From assembly GCA_027484655.1 (NCBI GenBank), contig JAIXSM010000028.1, forward strand, positions 62,001 to 126,000: DNA of 64,000 nucleotides. Direction: 5' to 3'. Shown here in pieces: positions 8,664 to 17,989 of this stretch (position 1 is its first letter; each line of letters opens with the position of its first letter). Under the pieces are notes generated by a model. It was not told the DNA's origin and searched no databases. It saw only the letters and a list, made by a program, of their open reading frames with translations. Position numbers and translations under genes: made by a program. The DNA is from Hyphomicrobiales bacterium. Its GTDB lineage: Bacteria; Pseudomonadota; Alphaproteobacteria; Rhizobiales; Beijerinckiaceae.

Positions 8664-9833
8664 TCAGGCTGCGGATCTTGCGGAAGGCCAGGCGGACCCG
8701 CTCGCAACGGCCCCGCCCTCTTCCCTCCAGAGGATGTCCCGGGAGGCCGCCTCCCCGAACGAAACTCGCCGCGCCCGGGAGGCGGAAATGATCGGCCATG
8801 CGGTCCATGGCATACCGATCAGCGGCCAGGGATCCGACGCCGACCAGGTCACGTCCGGCGTCCGGAAGAGGTTGGCCAGATTGCGTCTGAACGCGGGCCA
8901 CTGGCCGAAACGCCCCTGCGTTTCCGTGAGGCAGGCCCAGAACTGCTGGAGCCGACGCTCGGGGCGCAATCGCACCTGCTGGCGCGACTGCATGATCGCG
9001 GGCGCAAGATCTTGCGTCATCATGAAGTGGACGCCGCTTGTCAGCCTTGGGTTGCACTCGATGCCCCAGGGCGTCCCCGCGTCATCCACGATGAAATCGA
9101 ACGATATGAAACCTGTGAACCGCGTGGCCGCGACGAAAGCCTCCACCCAGCGCAGGATCGGCGGATCATCCACGCGCTCAAAGGCCACCGCAACCGTGCC
9201 GGACATCACGAAACCGCGATAGATCGCGCATCCCTGCATCACGCCCTCATGCGCCAGCGCGCAGGCGCTGCGCTCGGCGCCCGGCACGAAACGCTGCACC
9301 ACATCGTCAGGGCCTGCATCAATCGGCGCGCCAGCCTTGAAGCGCCGCACGCCGCCGCCTGCGCAGCCATGGCGGGGCTTCACAATCACGTCGCCGGTCG
9401 CGCTGATCGAAGCGGACGCCGGCGTGCCGCCGATAGCGCTGTCGGGAACGTTGAGCCCCGCCGCGCGCGCAACGTCGACAAAACCAGCCTTGTCATGCAG
9501 CGCCAGCAATTCAGCTTGCGGCATGGCGAAAACCCGCACACGCGGATCGACCCGGCCATGAAGGGCGGAGACGTAGAGAATCTCTTCCGAGACCGGCAGT
9601 ACGAGATCCACGTTCTCGCGCGCGATGATGGCGGCGAGATCGTCGAGATAGCGCGCTGGCGACTCGGCCGGCGGCGCAACCTGGAAACTCCGCGCAACCG
9701 ACCTTGAGGCGCCGACGAGATGGCGCCTGTGGGGATCAGCCACAAGCACGCGCCCGCCCGCTCTTGCGAAGGATCGCGCAAGATCAAGCCCCTTGGGCAG
9801 CCGCCCCAGCGTCAGCAGCACGGTTCCTGTCAT
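8664..9833 (-). CDS. ATP-grasp superfamily enzyme in the carotenoid operon
   Basis: ATP-grasp enzymes activate a carboxylate with ATP and ligate it to an amine, thiol or similar group. This 389-residue protein begins MTGTVLLTLGRLPKGLDLAR, resembling a Rossmann-like pre-ATP-grasp domain. It has the ATP-binding lysine segment VIVKPRHGCAGGGV at about 149-162, a hinge-like QRFVPG at 180-185, and the metal-binding motif IECNPRLTSG at 258-267. The ATG overlaps the P450 stop as ATGA, and the next gene is crtB, 32 nt on. The substrate is unknown. Its place suggests a role in carotenoid or lipid tailoring. The superfamily assignment is firm; the role is not. Confidence 0.8.
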   Translation of the reverse strand: MTGTVLLTLGRLPKGLDLARSFARAGGRVLVADPHRRHLVGASRSVARSFQVAPPAESPARYLDDLAAIIARENVDLVLPVSEEILYVSALHGRVDPRVRVFAMPQAELLALHDKAGFVDVARAAGLNVPDSAIGGTPASASISATGDVIVKPRHGCAGGGVRRFKAGAPIDAGPDDVVQRFVPGAERSACALAHEGVMQGCAIYRGFVMSGTVAVAFERVDDPPILRWVEAFVAATRFTGFISFDFIVDDAGTPWGIECNPRLTSGVHFMMTQDLAPAIMQSRQQVRLRPERRLQQFWACLTETQGRFGQWPAFRRNLANLFRTPDVTWSASDPWPLIGMPWTAWPIISASRARRVSFGEAASRDILWREEGGAVASGSAWPSARSAA

Positions 9834-11218
9834 TGCGCGGCCTTGCGCACGTGGCACATGATCTGGCGCACAGGTCGCGTGGTGAGTCGCGCGGCCGGCT
9901 CCACCGACTGACCGGACGCAACATCGAAATCAAAGCGCCGCGCAAGGTCGGCGATGATGAGCACCGCCTCCACGGTGGCGAACGCAGCCCCCGCGCACAC
10001 GCGCGGACCAAGCCCGAAGGGAATGTAGGCGCCGGGCGTCATCTCGCTTTCGCGCTCGGGCGAGAAGCGATCCGGATCGAAGACGTCTGGAGCGACCCAA
10101 TACCGGCGGTGACGATGGAGCGTCCATGGCGCCACGATCACAAGCGCCCCGCGCGGGACGCGCCGGCCACCCAACGTCGTCGCCTCCAGCGCGACGCGCG
10201 GCAAAAACGTGATCGGCGGATACAGACGGATCGTTTCGCGGAACACGTTGCGGGTGAAGGTCATCGCGCGCACGTGCTCGAAGCCGATCGGGCCGTCGCC
10301 GGCAATCGCCTTCACCTCACGGCGGATGCGCGCCACCACGTCCGGGCGTCGCGCGAGAATGAAAAACGCCCACGTGAGCGCGCTGGCGCTGGTCTCATGA
10401 CCTGCCAGAAACAGCACGCCGAGCTGGTCGATCAACTCCTCGCGCGTGAAGGGCACGCCCTGCGCGTCCTGCGCCATCATCACGTTGCGGGCAATATCGT
10501 CGAAATTGGCGCCGCCGGGCCCCATGTGGGTGGCGAGCATGTCGCCAAGATGGGCGCGGATGGTGTCGCACGCGTCAAGAACCTCGCGGCGCTGGGGAAT
10601 TTTCGCCCATGCCTTGTCCATGATGAGGCGCCGGATCTCCACCTGCGCGACGCTGCGCTCAAACAGGGTGAAGGCGTCGAACACGACGCGTGAGGCCTCA
10701 TGCTCCAGGTTCGTCGAGAACACGGTGCGGCAGATCACATCCGCCGTCAGGTGCGACATGGCGAGGTCAAGGCTGAACGGAGCGCCCGATTCGGCCTGCG
10801 AATCGAGGAACGCCGTACATGCCGCAACCCCCTGCTCCATGGCCGGAAACGCGCGGTTCACGCGCATCATGCTCAGCGCCGGATCGAGCATCTCGCGCTG
10901 ACGCCGCCACGTGGCGCCTGACGAGACGAAGATGCTGTCCCCGATCAGCGGCTCCAGCGCGTTCACCATGAGATCGGATTTGGGAAAGATCTCATTGGGA
11001 TCGGCAAGCACGTAGCGCACCAGATCAGGCCGGTTGACCAGCAACGTGGTGCGTCGCGACCATCCCAGCGGACCCAGTTCCATGCGGTAGGCGGCGGCCG
11101 GCAGCAGCGAAAGAAGGTTGCCGTCCCCGCGCAGGGCGGCGCGCGCCAGCGACAGCAGGGCGGGCAGCGGCGTCGGGCGGGGCGGCGAATACATGGGCGA
11201 GTACATGGGCGCGTTCAT
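9830..11218 (-). CDS. Cytochrome P450 in the carotenoid operon
   Basis: This is a 462-residue soluble-type P450. Visible motifs are the I-helix oxygen-binding AGHETSA (272-278), the K-helix ETIR (328-331), and the haem loop FGLGPRVCAG (401-410) with Cys408 as the expected thiolate ligand. The N-terminus carries a repeated MYSP segment and no clear membrane anchor. It is the first gene of the operon P450-ATP-grasp-crtB-microprotein, and a perfect PpsR-type box lies 35 nt upstream of its start. No ferredoxin or reductase gene is adjacent. A carotenoid or fatty-acyl substrate is possible but unproven. Confidence 0.88.
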   Translation of the reverse strand: MNAPMYSPMYSPPRPTPLPALLSLARAALRGDGNLLSLLPAAAYRMELGPLGWSRRTTLLVNRPDLVRYVLADPNEIFPKSDLMVNALEPLIGDSIFVSSGATWRRQREMLDPALSMMRVNRAFPAMEQGVAACTAFLDSQAESGAPFSLDLAMSHLTADVICRTVFSTNLEHEASRVVFDAFTLFERSVAQVEIRRLIMDKAWAKIPQRREVLDACDTIRAHLGDMLATHMGPGGANFDDIARNVMMAQDAQGVPFTREELIDQLGVLFLAGHETSASALTWAFFILARRPDVVARIRREVKAIAGDGPIGFEHVRAMTFTRNVFRETIRLYPPITFLPRVALEATTLGGRRVPRGALVIVAPWTLHRHRRYWVAPDVFDPDRFSPERESEMTPGAYIPFGLGPRVCAGAAFATVEAVLIIADLARRFDFDVASGQSVEPAARLTTRPVRQIMCHVRKAAQ

Positions 11219-11252
11219 GCAAAATGCTTCCTTGTTTTTTGTCCCCGTCGGC

Positions 11253-11270
11253 TGTCAAATAAACTGGACA
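11253..11270. promoter_or_regulatory. PpsR/CrtJ-type box before the P450 operon
   Basis: A perfect TGT-N12-ACA lies in the 78-bp divergent space between the P450 gene and the membrane-protein gene at 11297. Read towards the P450, the left half contains a TTGACA at 11253-11258. The box suggests that both flanking transcription units belong to the photosynthesis regulon. Confidence 0.6.
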
Positions 11271-11296
11271 CTTTGAGTGTAAGGCAGGACGCGACC

Positions 11297-12037
11297 ATGG
11301 AGCACACAATTTTCACCGCGCTCGTGGCGGCGCACATCGTCACGGGTTCGACGGCGGCGATCGCGTTCTGGATTCCTGTCGTCGGCAGAAAAGGCGGCGC
11401 CGCGCACCGGATGGCGGGGCGGATCTTCGTGGTGGCGATGCTGTTCACCGGCGCGTTCGCCGTGGGCATGAGCGGATTGACGATCCTTGATCCGATGGGC
11501 ACCCATCCGCATCTCGTCGGACTGTTCGAGCCTGCATTCGTGCGCGGCGTGTTCGGCTGGCTGATGCTTCACCTTGGCGTATTGACGATCAATCTCGCGT
11601 GGTACGGCTGGCTGTGCGCCCAGCATCGCGCGCAGCGCGCGCCCATGCGCGAGTGGCGCAACATCGCCCTGCAACCCCTCCTGCTCGCCGCTGCGGTGAA
11701 TTGCGCCGTGCAGGGCGTTCTTCTGAGAGAGCCGCTGCTGCTGGGGCTCGCGGTGATCGGCGTGGCGACGGTCGGCACCAACGTGTGGTTTCTCTACAAG
11801 CCGGTCGCCGGCCCGAAGGACTGGCTGAAGGAGCACCTCAAGGCGCTCGTGGGGGCCGGCATTTCGGTCTACACCGCGTTCATGGCGTTCGGCTCCGTGC
11901 GTCTGCTGCCGGAGTTGGCGCTCAATCCGGTCATGTGGGCCATTCCGGCCGCCAGCGGCATAGCCTTCATTCTCTGGTACTGGCGCACGATTGACCGGCA
12001 GACCGCGCTTCATCGACGGCCTCCCGCCAAGGCCTGA
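11297..12037 (+). CDS. Polytopic membrane protein of the photosynthesis cluster
   Basis: The product is about 246 residues with roughly seven or eight hydrophobic segments. The pattern GGAAHRMAGRIFVVAMLFTG resembles the histidine-arginine motif of DUF2306-like membrane proteins, which I offer only as a weak family match. The ATG at 11297 is preceded by AGGA; the frame also contains a TTG at 11273. The gene lies between divergent P450 and convergent crtI, and its last 28 bp overlap the crtI 3' end on the other strand. Its function is unknown; the PpsR-type box upstream suggests a role in photosynthesis or carotenoid metabolism. Confidence 0.7.
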   Translation: MEHTIFTALVAAHIVTGSTAAIAFWIPVVGRKGGAAHRMAGRIFVVAMLFTGAFAVGMSGLTILDPMGTHPHLVGLFEPAFVRGVFGWLMLHLGVLTINLAWYGWLCAQHRAQRAPMREWRNIALQPLLLAAAVNCAVQGVLLREPLLLGLAVIGVATVGTNVWFLYKPVAGPKDWLKEHLKALVGAGISVYTAFMAFGSVRLLPELALNPVMWAIPAASGIAFILWYWRTIDRQTALHRRPPAKA

Positions 12038-13545
12038 AAGGACGCGGGGTCCGGAACCAGCCCCTCAACGACCTTCGCCGAGGAAATGACGCCGGGCAAA
12101 CCGGCGCCGGGGTGCGTTCCCGCGCCGACCAGATAGAGGCCTTCGACCTCCTCGCTCTTGTTGTGCGGACGGAACCACGCGCTCTGGAACAGTCGCGGCT
12201 CAAGCGAGAACGCGGCGCCCTTCACCGACAGCAGGCGGTCGCGAAAATCCAGCGGCGTGAGAACGCGTGACGTGACGATGCTCTGCGAGAGGCCCGGCAT
12301 CACGGTTTCCTCAAGCCGTTGCTCGATGCGCTTGCGGTAGGGCTCAGCCATCTGCGTCCAGTCCACGCCGCTGTCGAGATGGGGCACCGGCGCAAGCGCA
12401 TAGAACGCATCGCATCCCGGCGGCGCCAGCGAGGGGTCAGTCATCGTTGGCCGATGCAGATAGAGGCTGAAATCGTCCGCGAGCTTCTTGTCATCGAAGA
12501 TGTCGCGCAGAAGCCCCTGGTAACGCGGCCCCAGCACCATCTCGTGATGGTATACGTCATCGAACCTGCGGTTCGTGCCAAAGTACCAGACGAACAGGCT
12601 CATGGAGTATTTCGCGCGATCAAGCTTCGCGTCGGTCCAGCGCTTGCGTTTGGTTTGCGACAGCAGCGATGTGTAAGTGAACGCCGCATCCGCGTTTGAC
12701 ACCACGATGTCGGCGGGAAGGATCTCGCCGCCTTTGAGACGCACGCCCCGCGCGCGTCCGTTCTCAACGACGATCTGCTCCACCTCGCAGTCAAACAGGA
12801 ATGAGCCGCCGAGTTTTTCGGTGAGGCGCACGAGACCTTTGACGATAGAGCCCGTGCCACCCATGGCGAAGTGCACCTTGTGCAGACGCTCAAGATGGGA
12901 AATCAGGCAATAGTAGGCGGTTGTGGAGAACGGATTACCGCCGATCAGCAGCGGATGAAAGCTGAACGCGATGCGCAGCTTTTCGTTGGTGAAATACTGC
13001 GCGACCTTGCTGTAGACGGACCGAAATCCGCCGAGACGCACGAGATCCGGCGCGGCCGCTATGAGGGCTTTGAACTCGTGGAAGGGCGCGTCCGCCAGTT
13101 CTGTGAAGGCAACGTCATAGATGCTGGCGCTGTCGCGCAGGAAACGCTCGAAGCCCGCCACATCACGCGGCTCGAACCGGGCGACCTCCGCCCGCATCTC
13201 GTCCTCGTCGGCGACACATCGCAGCACTGAGCCGTCATCGAAGCGGATCCGGTAAAACGGATCCATTTCCCGAAGTTCGACGTCGTCGGAGAGCCGCGCG
13301 CCAGCGAGCGCCCACAACTCCTCCAGCAGGTATGGCGCCGTGATGATCGTCGGGCCGGCGTCGAAGGTGAACCCATCCTGCTTGTACACGTACGCGCGGC
13401 CGCCCGGCGCATCCAGCTTTTCAAGGACAGTCACGCGGTACCCGCGCGCGCCAAGACGCACAGCAGCGGCGAGGCCGCCGACGCCGGAGCCTATGATGAT
13501 GGCGTGCGGTCGCCTGTCGTGCGTGCGATCAAAGCCGGCGTTCAT
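12010..13545 (-). CDS. crtI: Phytoene desaturase CrtI
   Basis: CrtI desaturates phytoene to neurosporene or lycopene. The 511-residue flavoprotein has the FAD fold IIIGSGVGGLAAAVRL near residue 17, VLEKLDAPGGRAYV, FDAGPTII, and the C-terminal GAGTHPGAGLPGVISSAK. It starts with an ATGA overlap on the bchO stop, so it is the distal gene of dxs-bchO-crtI. The number of desaturation steps cannot be read from the sequence, but the presence of CrtC, CrtD and CrtF without CrtA in the window points to the spirilloxanthin series. Confidence 0.95.
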   Translation of the reverse strand: MNAGFDRTHDRRPHAIIIGSGVGGLAAAVRLGARGYRVTVLEKLDAPGGRAYVYKQDGFTFDAGPTIITAPYLLEELWALAGARLSDDVELREMDPFYRIRFDDGSVLRCVADEDEMRAEVARFEPRDVAGFERFLRDSASIYDVAFTELADAPFHEFKALIAAAPDLVRLGGFRSVYSKVAQYFTNEKLRIAFSFHPLLIGGNPFSTTAYYCLISHLERLHKVHFAMGGTGSIVKGLVRLTEKLGGSFLFDCEVEQIVVENGRARGVRLKGGEILPADIVVSNADAAFTYTSLLSQTKRKRWTDAKLDRAKYSMSLFVWYFGTNRRFDDVYHHEMVLGPRYQGLLRDIFDDKKLADDFSLYLHRPTMTDPSLAPPGCDAFYALAPVPHLDSGVDWTQMAEPYRKRIEQRLEETVMPGLSQSIVTSRVLTPLDFRDRLLSVKGAAFSLEPRLFQSAWFRPHNKSEEVEGLYLVGAGTHPGAGLPGVISSAKVVEGLVPDPASFQALAGGRR

Positions 13546-14441
13546 TGCGTCTCCTGGGGGAGCACGCCGTGCCGGCGCGCGATGGCGATAATGTGATCTG
13601 TGATGAGGCGTGGCGCTTCTTCGTGGGCCAGGTGCCCAAGGCCGGTCAGTTCGATCACCTCGGCGCCGGGCACAACGCGAGCGACGCTGGCGGCCCTGTC
13701 CGGCGGAACCGTGCGATCCCGATCTCCGACGAGCAGGTAGAGGGGAGCGTCGAGCCGCGGCAGGTCGCCCTCAAGTTCGTGCAAGTCCCAGTTCGCCATC
13801 ATCCGCAGCGTCGCCGCGACATGGGCGGGGTCGGTGGCGAGACGCCGGTAGTGGGCGATCCCTTCATCTGACAGACGAGAGCCGGTCTCCTCGATCAGCC
13901 TTTCGACAGCCCCGGGCCACCCGGCGCGCCAGGCGAACATACGCGGGGCGATGGGGTTCTTGGCCAGCAGGCGCGCAAGGCCCGAGTAAACGGAGGCAAG
14001 CCCGCCGCCAAAAGGCAACAGGGCCGCGTTCACGCCCACGAGCGCGCGCGGCGCCATGTGCTTTTCGATGATCATCCGCGCGCAGATCGCTGCGCCCGCC
14101 GAATGCCCCACCGCAAGCAACGGCTGCACGCCAAGGCGGCGCAGCATCGCCGCGGTCGCGCGGGCCATGCCGCGAATCGAATACACGCTTGTGGGCCCGT
14201 CGCTGGAGCGGCCCTGCCCGGGAAGGTCCGGCGCAATCACGCGAAACATGGGCGCCAGAAGATGAAACGCCTCGCGCCACGAATGGCTCGAGGCGCCCGC
14301 TCCATGCAGGAGCAGCACCGGCGGTCCCGCACCCGCGATCTGCACGTGCCAGCGAACCCCAGCCGCATCAACGAAGCGGCTGTAGTCCGGGTGCGGCCAG
14401 GGCGGACCGTCAGGTCCCCATTCTGGCGGTGGTGCGTCCAT
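13542..14441 (-). CDS. bchO: BchO, alpha/beta hydrolase linked to Mg-chelatase
   Basis: BchO is an alpha/beta-hydrolase-fold protein usually encoded beside the magnesium chelatase subunits BchI and BchD; its exact reaction is not established. The 299-residue protein has the family start [21 protein letters not shown], the nucleophile elbow GHSAGA, the oxyanion region [13 protein letters not shown], and a C-terminal [11 protein letters not shown] histidine. The start at 14441 lies inside the dxs 3' end (32-nt overlap) and the stop overlaps the crtI start. No bchI or bchD lies beside it, so the gene has moved away from its usual partners. Confidence 0.9.
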   Translation of the reverse strand: MDAPPPEWGPDGPPWPHPDYSRFVDAAGVRWHVQIAGAGPPVLLLHGAGASSHSWREAFHLLAPMFRVIAPDLPGQGRSSDGPTSVYSIRGMARATAAMLRRLGVQPLLAVGHSAGAAICARMIIEKHMAPRALVGVNAALLPFGGGLASVYSGLARLLAKNPIAPRMFAWRAGWPGAVERLIEETGSRLSDEGIAHYRRLATDPAHVAATLRMMANWDLHELEGDLPRLDAPLYLLVGDRDRTVPPDRAASVARVVPGAEVIELTGLGHLAHEEAPRLITDHIIAIARRHGVLPQETQ

Positions 14442-16302
14442 CGGGCGCCTCTTGGATCATGACGGCGCGCGAACTGCGACGTGGTTGCACGACGCCGCCT
14501 TCGCTGGCGTCAAGTTCCAGGGCCGATAGCGCCGCGCGGGCGATGGCTCCGGAATCAAGCCCCGCGGCCGAGAGCATGGCGCCCGGGCTGTTCTGCTCGA
14601 TGAAGACATCGGGCAGACGCAGGGACCGAAGCTTCAGCCGCCCGTTCATGAGATCGGAATCCGTGAGGTATTGCGCGACCGCTGACGCGAAGCCGCCGGA
14701 AGATCCTTCCTCTATGGTGACAAGCACCCGGTGGCGCAGCGCCAACGCCCGCACGAGATCCTCATCAATCGGCTTGGCGAAACGCGCATCGGCGACCGTG
14801 ACGGAAAAGCCCTCACGCTCGATGCGCGCCGCCGCCGTGAGGGCGTCGCCAAGCCGCGACCCCAGCGACAGGAGCGCCACATCGCGCCCGCGACGCAGCA
14901 CACGCCCCTTGCCGATGGGAAGCACGCGGCCGGTTTCCGGAAGCTCGAGCCCGACACCCTCGCCGCGCGGATAGCGGAACGCAAAAGGCCCGGCATCGTA
15001 TGCTGCGGCAGTCGCGACAGCGTGGGTCAACTCCGCTTCGTCCGACGGAGCCATAACGACCATGTTCGGCAAGCACGTCAGATAGGCCACATCAAACGCG
15101 CCCGCGTGAGTCGGCCCATCGGCGCCAACGAGCCCCGCCCGGTCAATCGCGAAGCGAACCGGCAGCCCCTGGAGCGCCACATCATGGACGATCTGATCGT
15201 ACGCGCGCTGAAGGAACGTCGAATAGATGGCGCAGAACGGCTTCAACCCGCGCGCGGCGAGCCCGGCCGCGAATGTGACCGCATGCTGCTCGGCGATGCC
15301 CACGTCGAAGGTGCGCGTCGGGAAAGCCGCGCCGAATGAATCAAGCCCGGTGCCGCCCGGCATTGCGGCCGTGATGGCCACGACGCGCGGATCCCGGCTG
15401 GCCTGCTCGGTGAGGGCCCGCGCAAACACCTTCGTGTACGAGGGCGGCCCCGGAGGGCTGGGCGCCTGCGCGCCAGTGGCGGCATCGAAGCGCGACACGC
15501 CATGATAACGGTCTGCTGCGGCTTCGGCGGGGGCGTAGCCCTTTCCCTTTATCGTGCGCACATGGACCAGCACGGGCCCGTCGCCCGGCGCGTTCGCTTC
15601 ACGCAACGCGGCCAGAAGAGCCGGCATGTCATGGCCGTCCACCGGCCCCACATACCGCAGACCAAGATTCTCGAAGAGCGTGGACCCGTTCGTTCCGGCG
15701 TCCCCCGAGATGGCGGACAGATGCCGCGACAGAGCGCCCACAGGCGGCGCAATCGACATGTCGTTGTCGTTGAGCACGACGATCATGCGGCTCTTGCTGG
15801 CGCCGGCGTTATTCATGGCCTCATAGGCAAGACCCGCCGACATGGCGCCATCACCGATGACCGCAATGACGCGCTCATTTCCGCCAACCAGATCGCGCCC
15901 CACCGCAAATCCAAGCGCCGCCGAAATCGACGTCGATGAATGGCCGGCGCCGAACGGGTCATAGTCGCTTTCGGCGCGGCGAGTGAAACCCGAAAGGCCC
16001 GAGCCCTGACGGATCGTCTTCATGGAGTCGCGGCGCCCGGTGAGGATCTTGTGCGGATAAGCCTGATGGCCGACGTCCCAGATGACCGTATCGGCCGGCG
16101 TGTCGAACACGTAATGCAGCGCGACCGTCAGCTCGACGACGCCGAGCCCCGCGCCCAGATGCCCGCCAGTGCCCGAGACCACCTCGACCATCTCGGCCCG
16201 AACCTCGTCGGCGAGCGTCTGTAACTGATCTTCGCTTAGCCTTCGAAGATCTGCGGGGCGGCGGATCGCGTCTAGCAGCGGCGTAAAGTGAGTGCGAGTC
16301 AC
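14410..16302 (-). CDS. dxs: 1-deoxy-D-xylulose-5-phosphate synthase Dxs
   Basis: Dxs condenses pyruvate and glyceraldehyde 3-phosphate in the first step of the MEP isoprenoid pathway. The protein is about 630 residues. It has the thiamine-diphosphate motif GDGAMSAG followed by [10 protein letters not shown], the [13 protein letters not shown] segment, and [12 protein letters not shown]. The GTG at 16302 begins [19 protein letters not shown] and has GGGGGAAGG just upstream; ATG codons at 16323 and 16362 are less likely. A Dxs copy inside a photosynthesis cluster supplies isoprenoid precursor under the same control. A PpsR-type box lies 23 nt upstream. Confidence 0.95.
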   Translation of the reverse strand: MTRTHFTPLLDAIRRPADLRRLSEDQLQTLADEVRAEMVEVVSGTGGHLGAGLGVVELTVALHYVFDTPADTVIWDVGHQAYPHKILTGRRDSMKTIRQGSGLSGFTRRAESDYDPFGAGHSSTSISAALGFAVGRDLVGGNERVIAVIGDGAMSAGLAYEAMNNAGASKSRMIVVLNDNDMSIAPPVGALSRHLSAISGDAGTNGSTLFENLGLRYVGPVDGHDMPALLAALREANAPGDGPVLVHVRTIKGKGYAPAEAAADRYHGVSRFDAATGAQAPSPPGPPSYTKVFARALTEQASRDPRVVAITAAMPGGTGLDSFGAAFPTRTFDVGIAEQHAVTFAAGLAARGLKPFCAIYSTFLQRAYDQIVHDVALQGLPVRFAIDRAGLVGADGPTHAGAFDVAYLTCLPNMVVMAPSDEAELTHAVATAAAYDAGPFAFRYPRGEGVGLELPETGRVLPIGKGRVLRRGRDVALLSLGSRLGDALTAAARIEREGFSVTVADARFAKPIDEDLVRALALRHRVLVTIEEGSSGGFASAVAQYLTDSDLMNGRLKLRSLRLPDVFIEQNSPGAMLSAAGLDSGAIARAALSALELDASEGGVVQPRRSSRAVMIQEAPDGRTTARMGT

Positions 16303-16324
16303 AGGCCTTCCCCCGAATTCCATA

Positions 16325-16342
16325 TGTCCAATCAACTTTACA
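16325..16342. promoter_or_regulatory. PpsR/CrtJ-type box between dxs and cytochrome c2
   Basis: A perfect TGT-N12-ACA lies in the divergent space between dxs (minus) and the cytochrome c gene (plus). One dimer pair here could control both isoprenoid supply and the electron carrier. The sequence match is exact; regulation is inferred. Confidence 0.6.
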
Positions 16343-16418
16343 CACTCCAGCGCATGTGGCAATACGTCTGTACAGTTAGCGCGGCAAGCGAACCGCCGCC
16401 TGCCTGTTGGAGGATCGC

Positions 16419-16802
16419 ATGAAAACCACGTCCCTCGCCTTCGCGGCGCTGCTCGCCGCCACGCTCCCCGCCGCAGCCCAGGATATCGCAGCCGGCGAAA
16501 AGTCTTTCGCCAAGTGCAGGGCGTGTCACCAGATCGGTGAGACGGCGAAGAACAGCGTCGGCCCGGTGCTAAATGGCCTGATCGGCCGGCCGGCGGGCAC
16601 TGTCGAGGGCTACAACTACTCGGCAGCCAACAAAAACTCGGGCCTCACGTGGGACGAGGCTACGTTCTCCGAGTACATCGCCAGCCCGGCGACGAAAATC
16701 AAAGGCACGAAGATGGCCTTTGCCGGCATCAAGGATCCCGCCGAGGTGGCGAACCTCGTCGCCTATCTCAAGCAGTTCGACTCCTCCGGTAAGAAGCAGT
16801 AA
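16419..16802 (+). CDS. cycA: Cytochrome c2-type class I c-type cytochrome
   Basis: The 127-residue precursor has a cleavable signal peptide ending near AAAQD, so it acts in the periplasm. Haem is attached at CRACH (Cys33, Cys36, His37), and Met99 in GTKMAFAG is the likely axial ligand. The size and motifs fit soluble cytochrome c2/c550, which carries electrons from the bc1 complex to the photosynthetic reaction centre. GGAGG lies 5 nt before the ATG. Its place beside dxs and hemE, with a PpsR-type box upstream, supports a photosynthetic role. The symbol is assigned by context. Confidence 0.88.
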   Translation: MKTTSLAFAALLAATLPAAAQDIAAGEKSFAKCRACHQIGETAKNSVGPVLNGLIGRPAGTVEGYNYSAANKNSGLTWDEATFSEYIASPATKIKGTKMAFAGIKDPAEVANLVAYLKQFDSSGKKQ

Positions 16803-16885
16803 TTCTTACACAGAGCCGCCGACGCGCCGAACGGCGCCCAACTCCAATTCCCGGGGTCTAAGCATTGCGCGCAGCAGAAAGCCGG

Positions 16886-17905
16886 ATGATCCGCGTCCTC
16901 GACGGCGCCCCCTCCACCCGCCCACCCGTATGGTTGATGCGGCAGGCGGGGCGCTACCTTCCCGAGTACCGCGAACTGCGCGCCAGCGCGCCGAATTTCC
17001 TCTCGTTCTGCTACGATCCCGCGAAGGCGGCTGAAGCGACGCTTCAGCCCATTCGCCGCTTCGGATTCGATGCGGCGATCATCTTCAGCGACATTCTGGT
17101 GATCCCCGACGCGCTGGGGCAGCAGGTGTCGTTCGAGGCTGGCGAAGGCCCGCGCCTGGCCGCCATCGAAGAGCCCGCGCAACTGTCGCGCATCTCCACG
17201 AGCCTCGACCGCAACAGGCTCGCGCCAGTCTATGAAGCCATCGACCGCGTGCGCGGCGCCCTGACAAGCGACACCGCGCTTATCGGCTTCTGCGGCGCCC
17301 CATGGACAGTCGCCACCTACATGATCGCGGGCCGCGGAACGCCCGACCAGGCGCCCGCGCGCCTGTTCGCCTACCGCAACCCGGACGATTTCCAGACCCT
17401 CATCGACATTCTCGTCGAGGCCTCGATCGCGCATCTCTCGCACCAGATCGTCGCCGGCGTGGATGTGGTGCAGATTTTCGACTCATGGGCCGGCGTGCTG
17501 CCGGATCCGGAGTTCACGCGCTGGACGCTTGAGCCGATCCGGCGCATCGCAACCGCTGTGCGCGCCGCTCATCCCCATGTGAAGATCATTGCGTTTCCGC
17601 GCGGCGCCAGCCCGGCGCAGTCGGCCCGTGTGGCCGCGATTCCAGCTGTGGATTGCGTCGGCCTCGACACCGCGGCGGACATCGCCGTGTGCCAGCAGGC
17701 CGTTGCGCACGATGTCGCCGTGCAGGGAAACCTGGACCCGTTGCTCCTCCTCGCAGGCGGCCCGGCGCTCGAGAAGGACATCGACCGCATCGTGAGCACC
17801 TTCGCCGGCAGGCCGCACGTGTTCAATCTCGGCCATGGCATTCTGCCGCCGACGCCCATCGCCCATGTGGAGCGACTGATGGCGCGGCTGAACGCCCTCG
17901 GCTGA
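16886..17905 (+). CDS. hemE: Uroporphyrinogen decarboxylase HemE
   Basis: HemE decarboxylates the four acetate side chains of uroporphyrinogen III to coproporphyrinogen III, a step shared by haem and bacteriochlorophyll synthesis. The protein is about 339 residues. It has the signature RPPVWLMRQAGRYLPEYR near the N-terminus and GFCGAPWTVATYM in the middle, plus FDSWAGVL and the C-terminal NLGHGILPPTP. A TTG at 16865 is in frame, but the ATG at 16886 matches the family start. It follows the cytochrome c gene by about 80 nt on the same strand. Confidence 0.95.
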   Translation: MIRVLDGAPSTRPPVWLMRQAGRYLPEYRELRASAPNFLSFCYDPAKAAEATLQPIRRFGFDAAIIFSDILVIPDALGQQVSFEAGEGPRLAAIEEPAQLSRISTSLDRNRLAPVYEAIDRVRGALTSDTALIGFCGAPWTVATYMIAGRGTPDQAPARLFAYRNPDDFQTLIDILVEASIAHLSHQIVAGVDVVQIFDSWAGVLPDPEFTRWTLEPIRRIATAVRAAHPHVKIIAFPRGASPAQSARVAAIPAVDCVGLDTAADIAVCQQAVAHDVAVQGNLDPLLLLAGGPALEKDIDRIVSTFAGRPHVFNLGHGILPPTPIAHVERLMARLNALG

Positions 17906-17989
17906 GGCTCTCACGCTCCCGATTGACTCGCCTACGGCGCGACTCTACGCTTCCCCTAAACGACCCTTCGAGGGCGACGGGAGGCAACG

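Noticed and set aside
7507-9222. 571-codon plus-strand ORF opposite crtB and the ATP-grasp gene
   Set aside because: Low-complexity, arginine-rich translation with no motif; the opposite strand carries clear family motifs.
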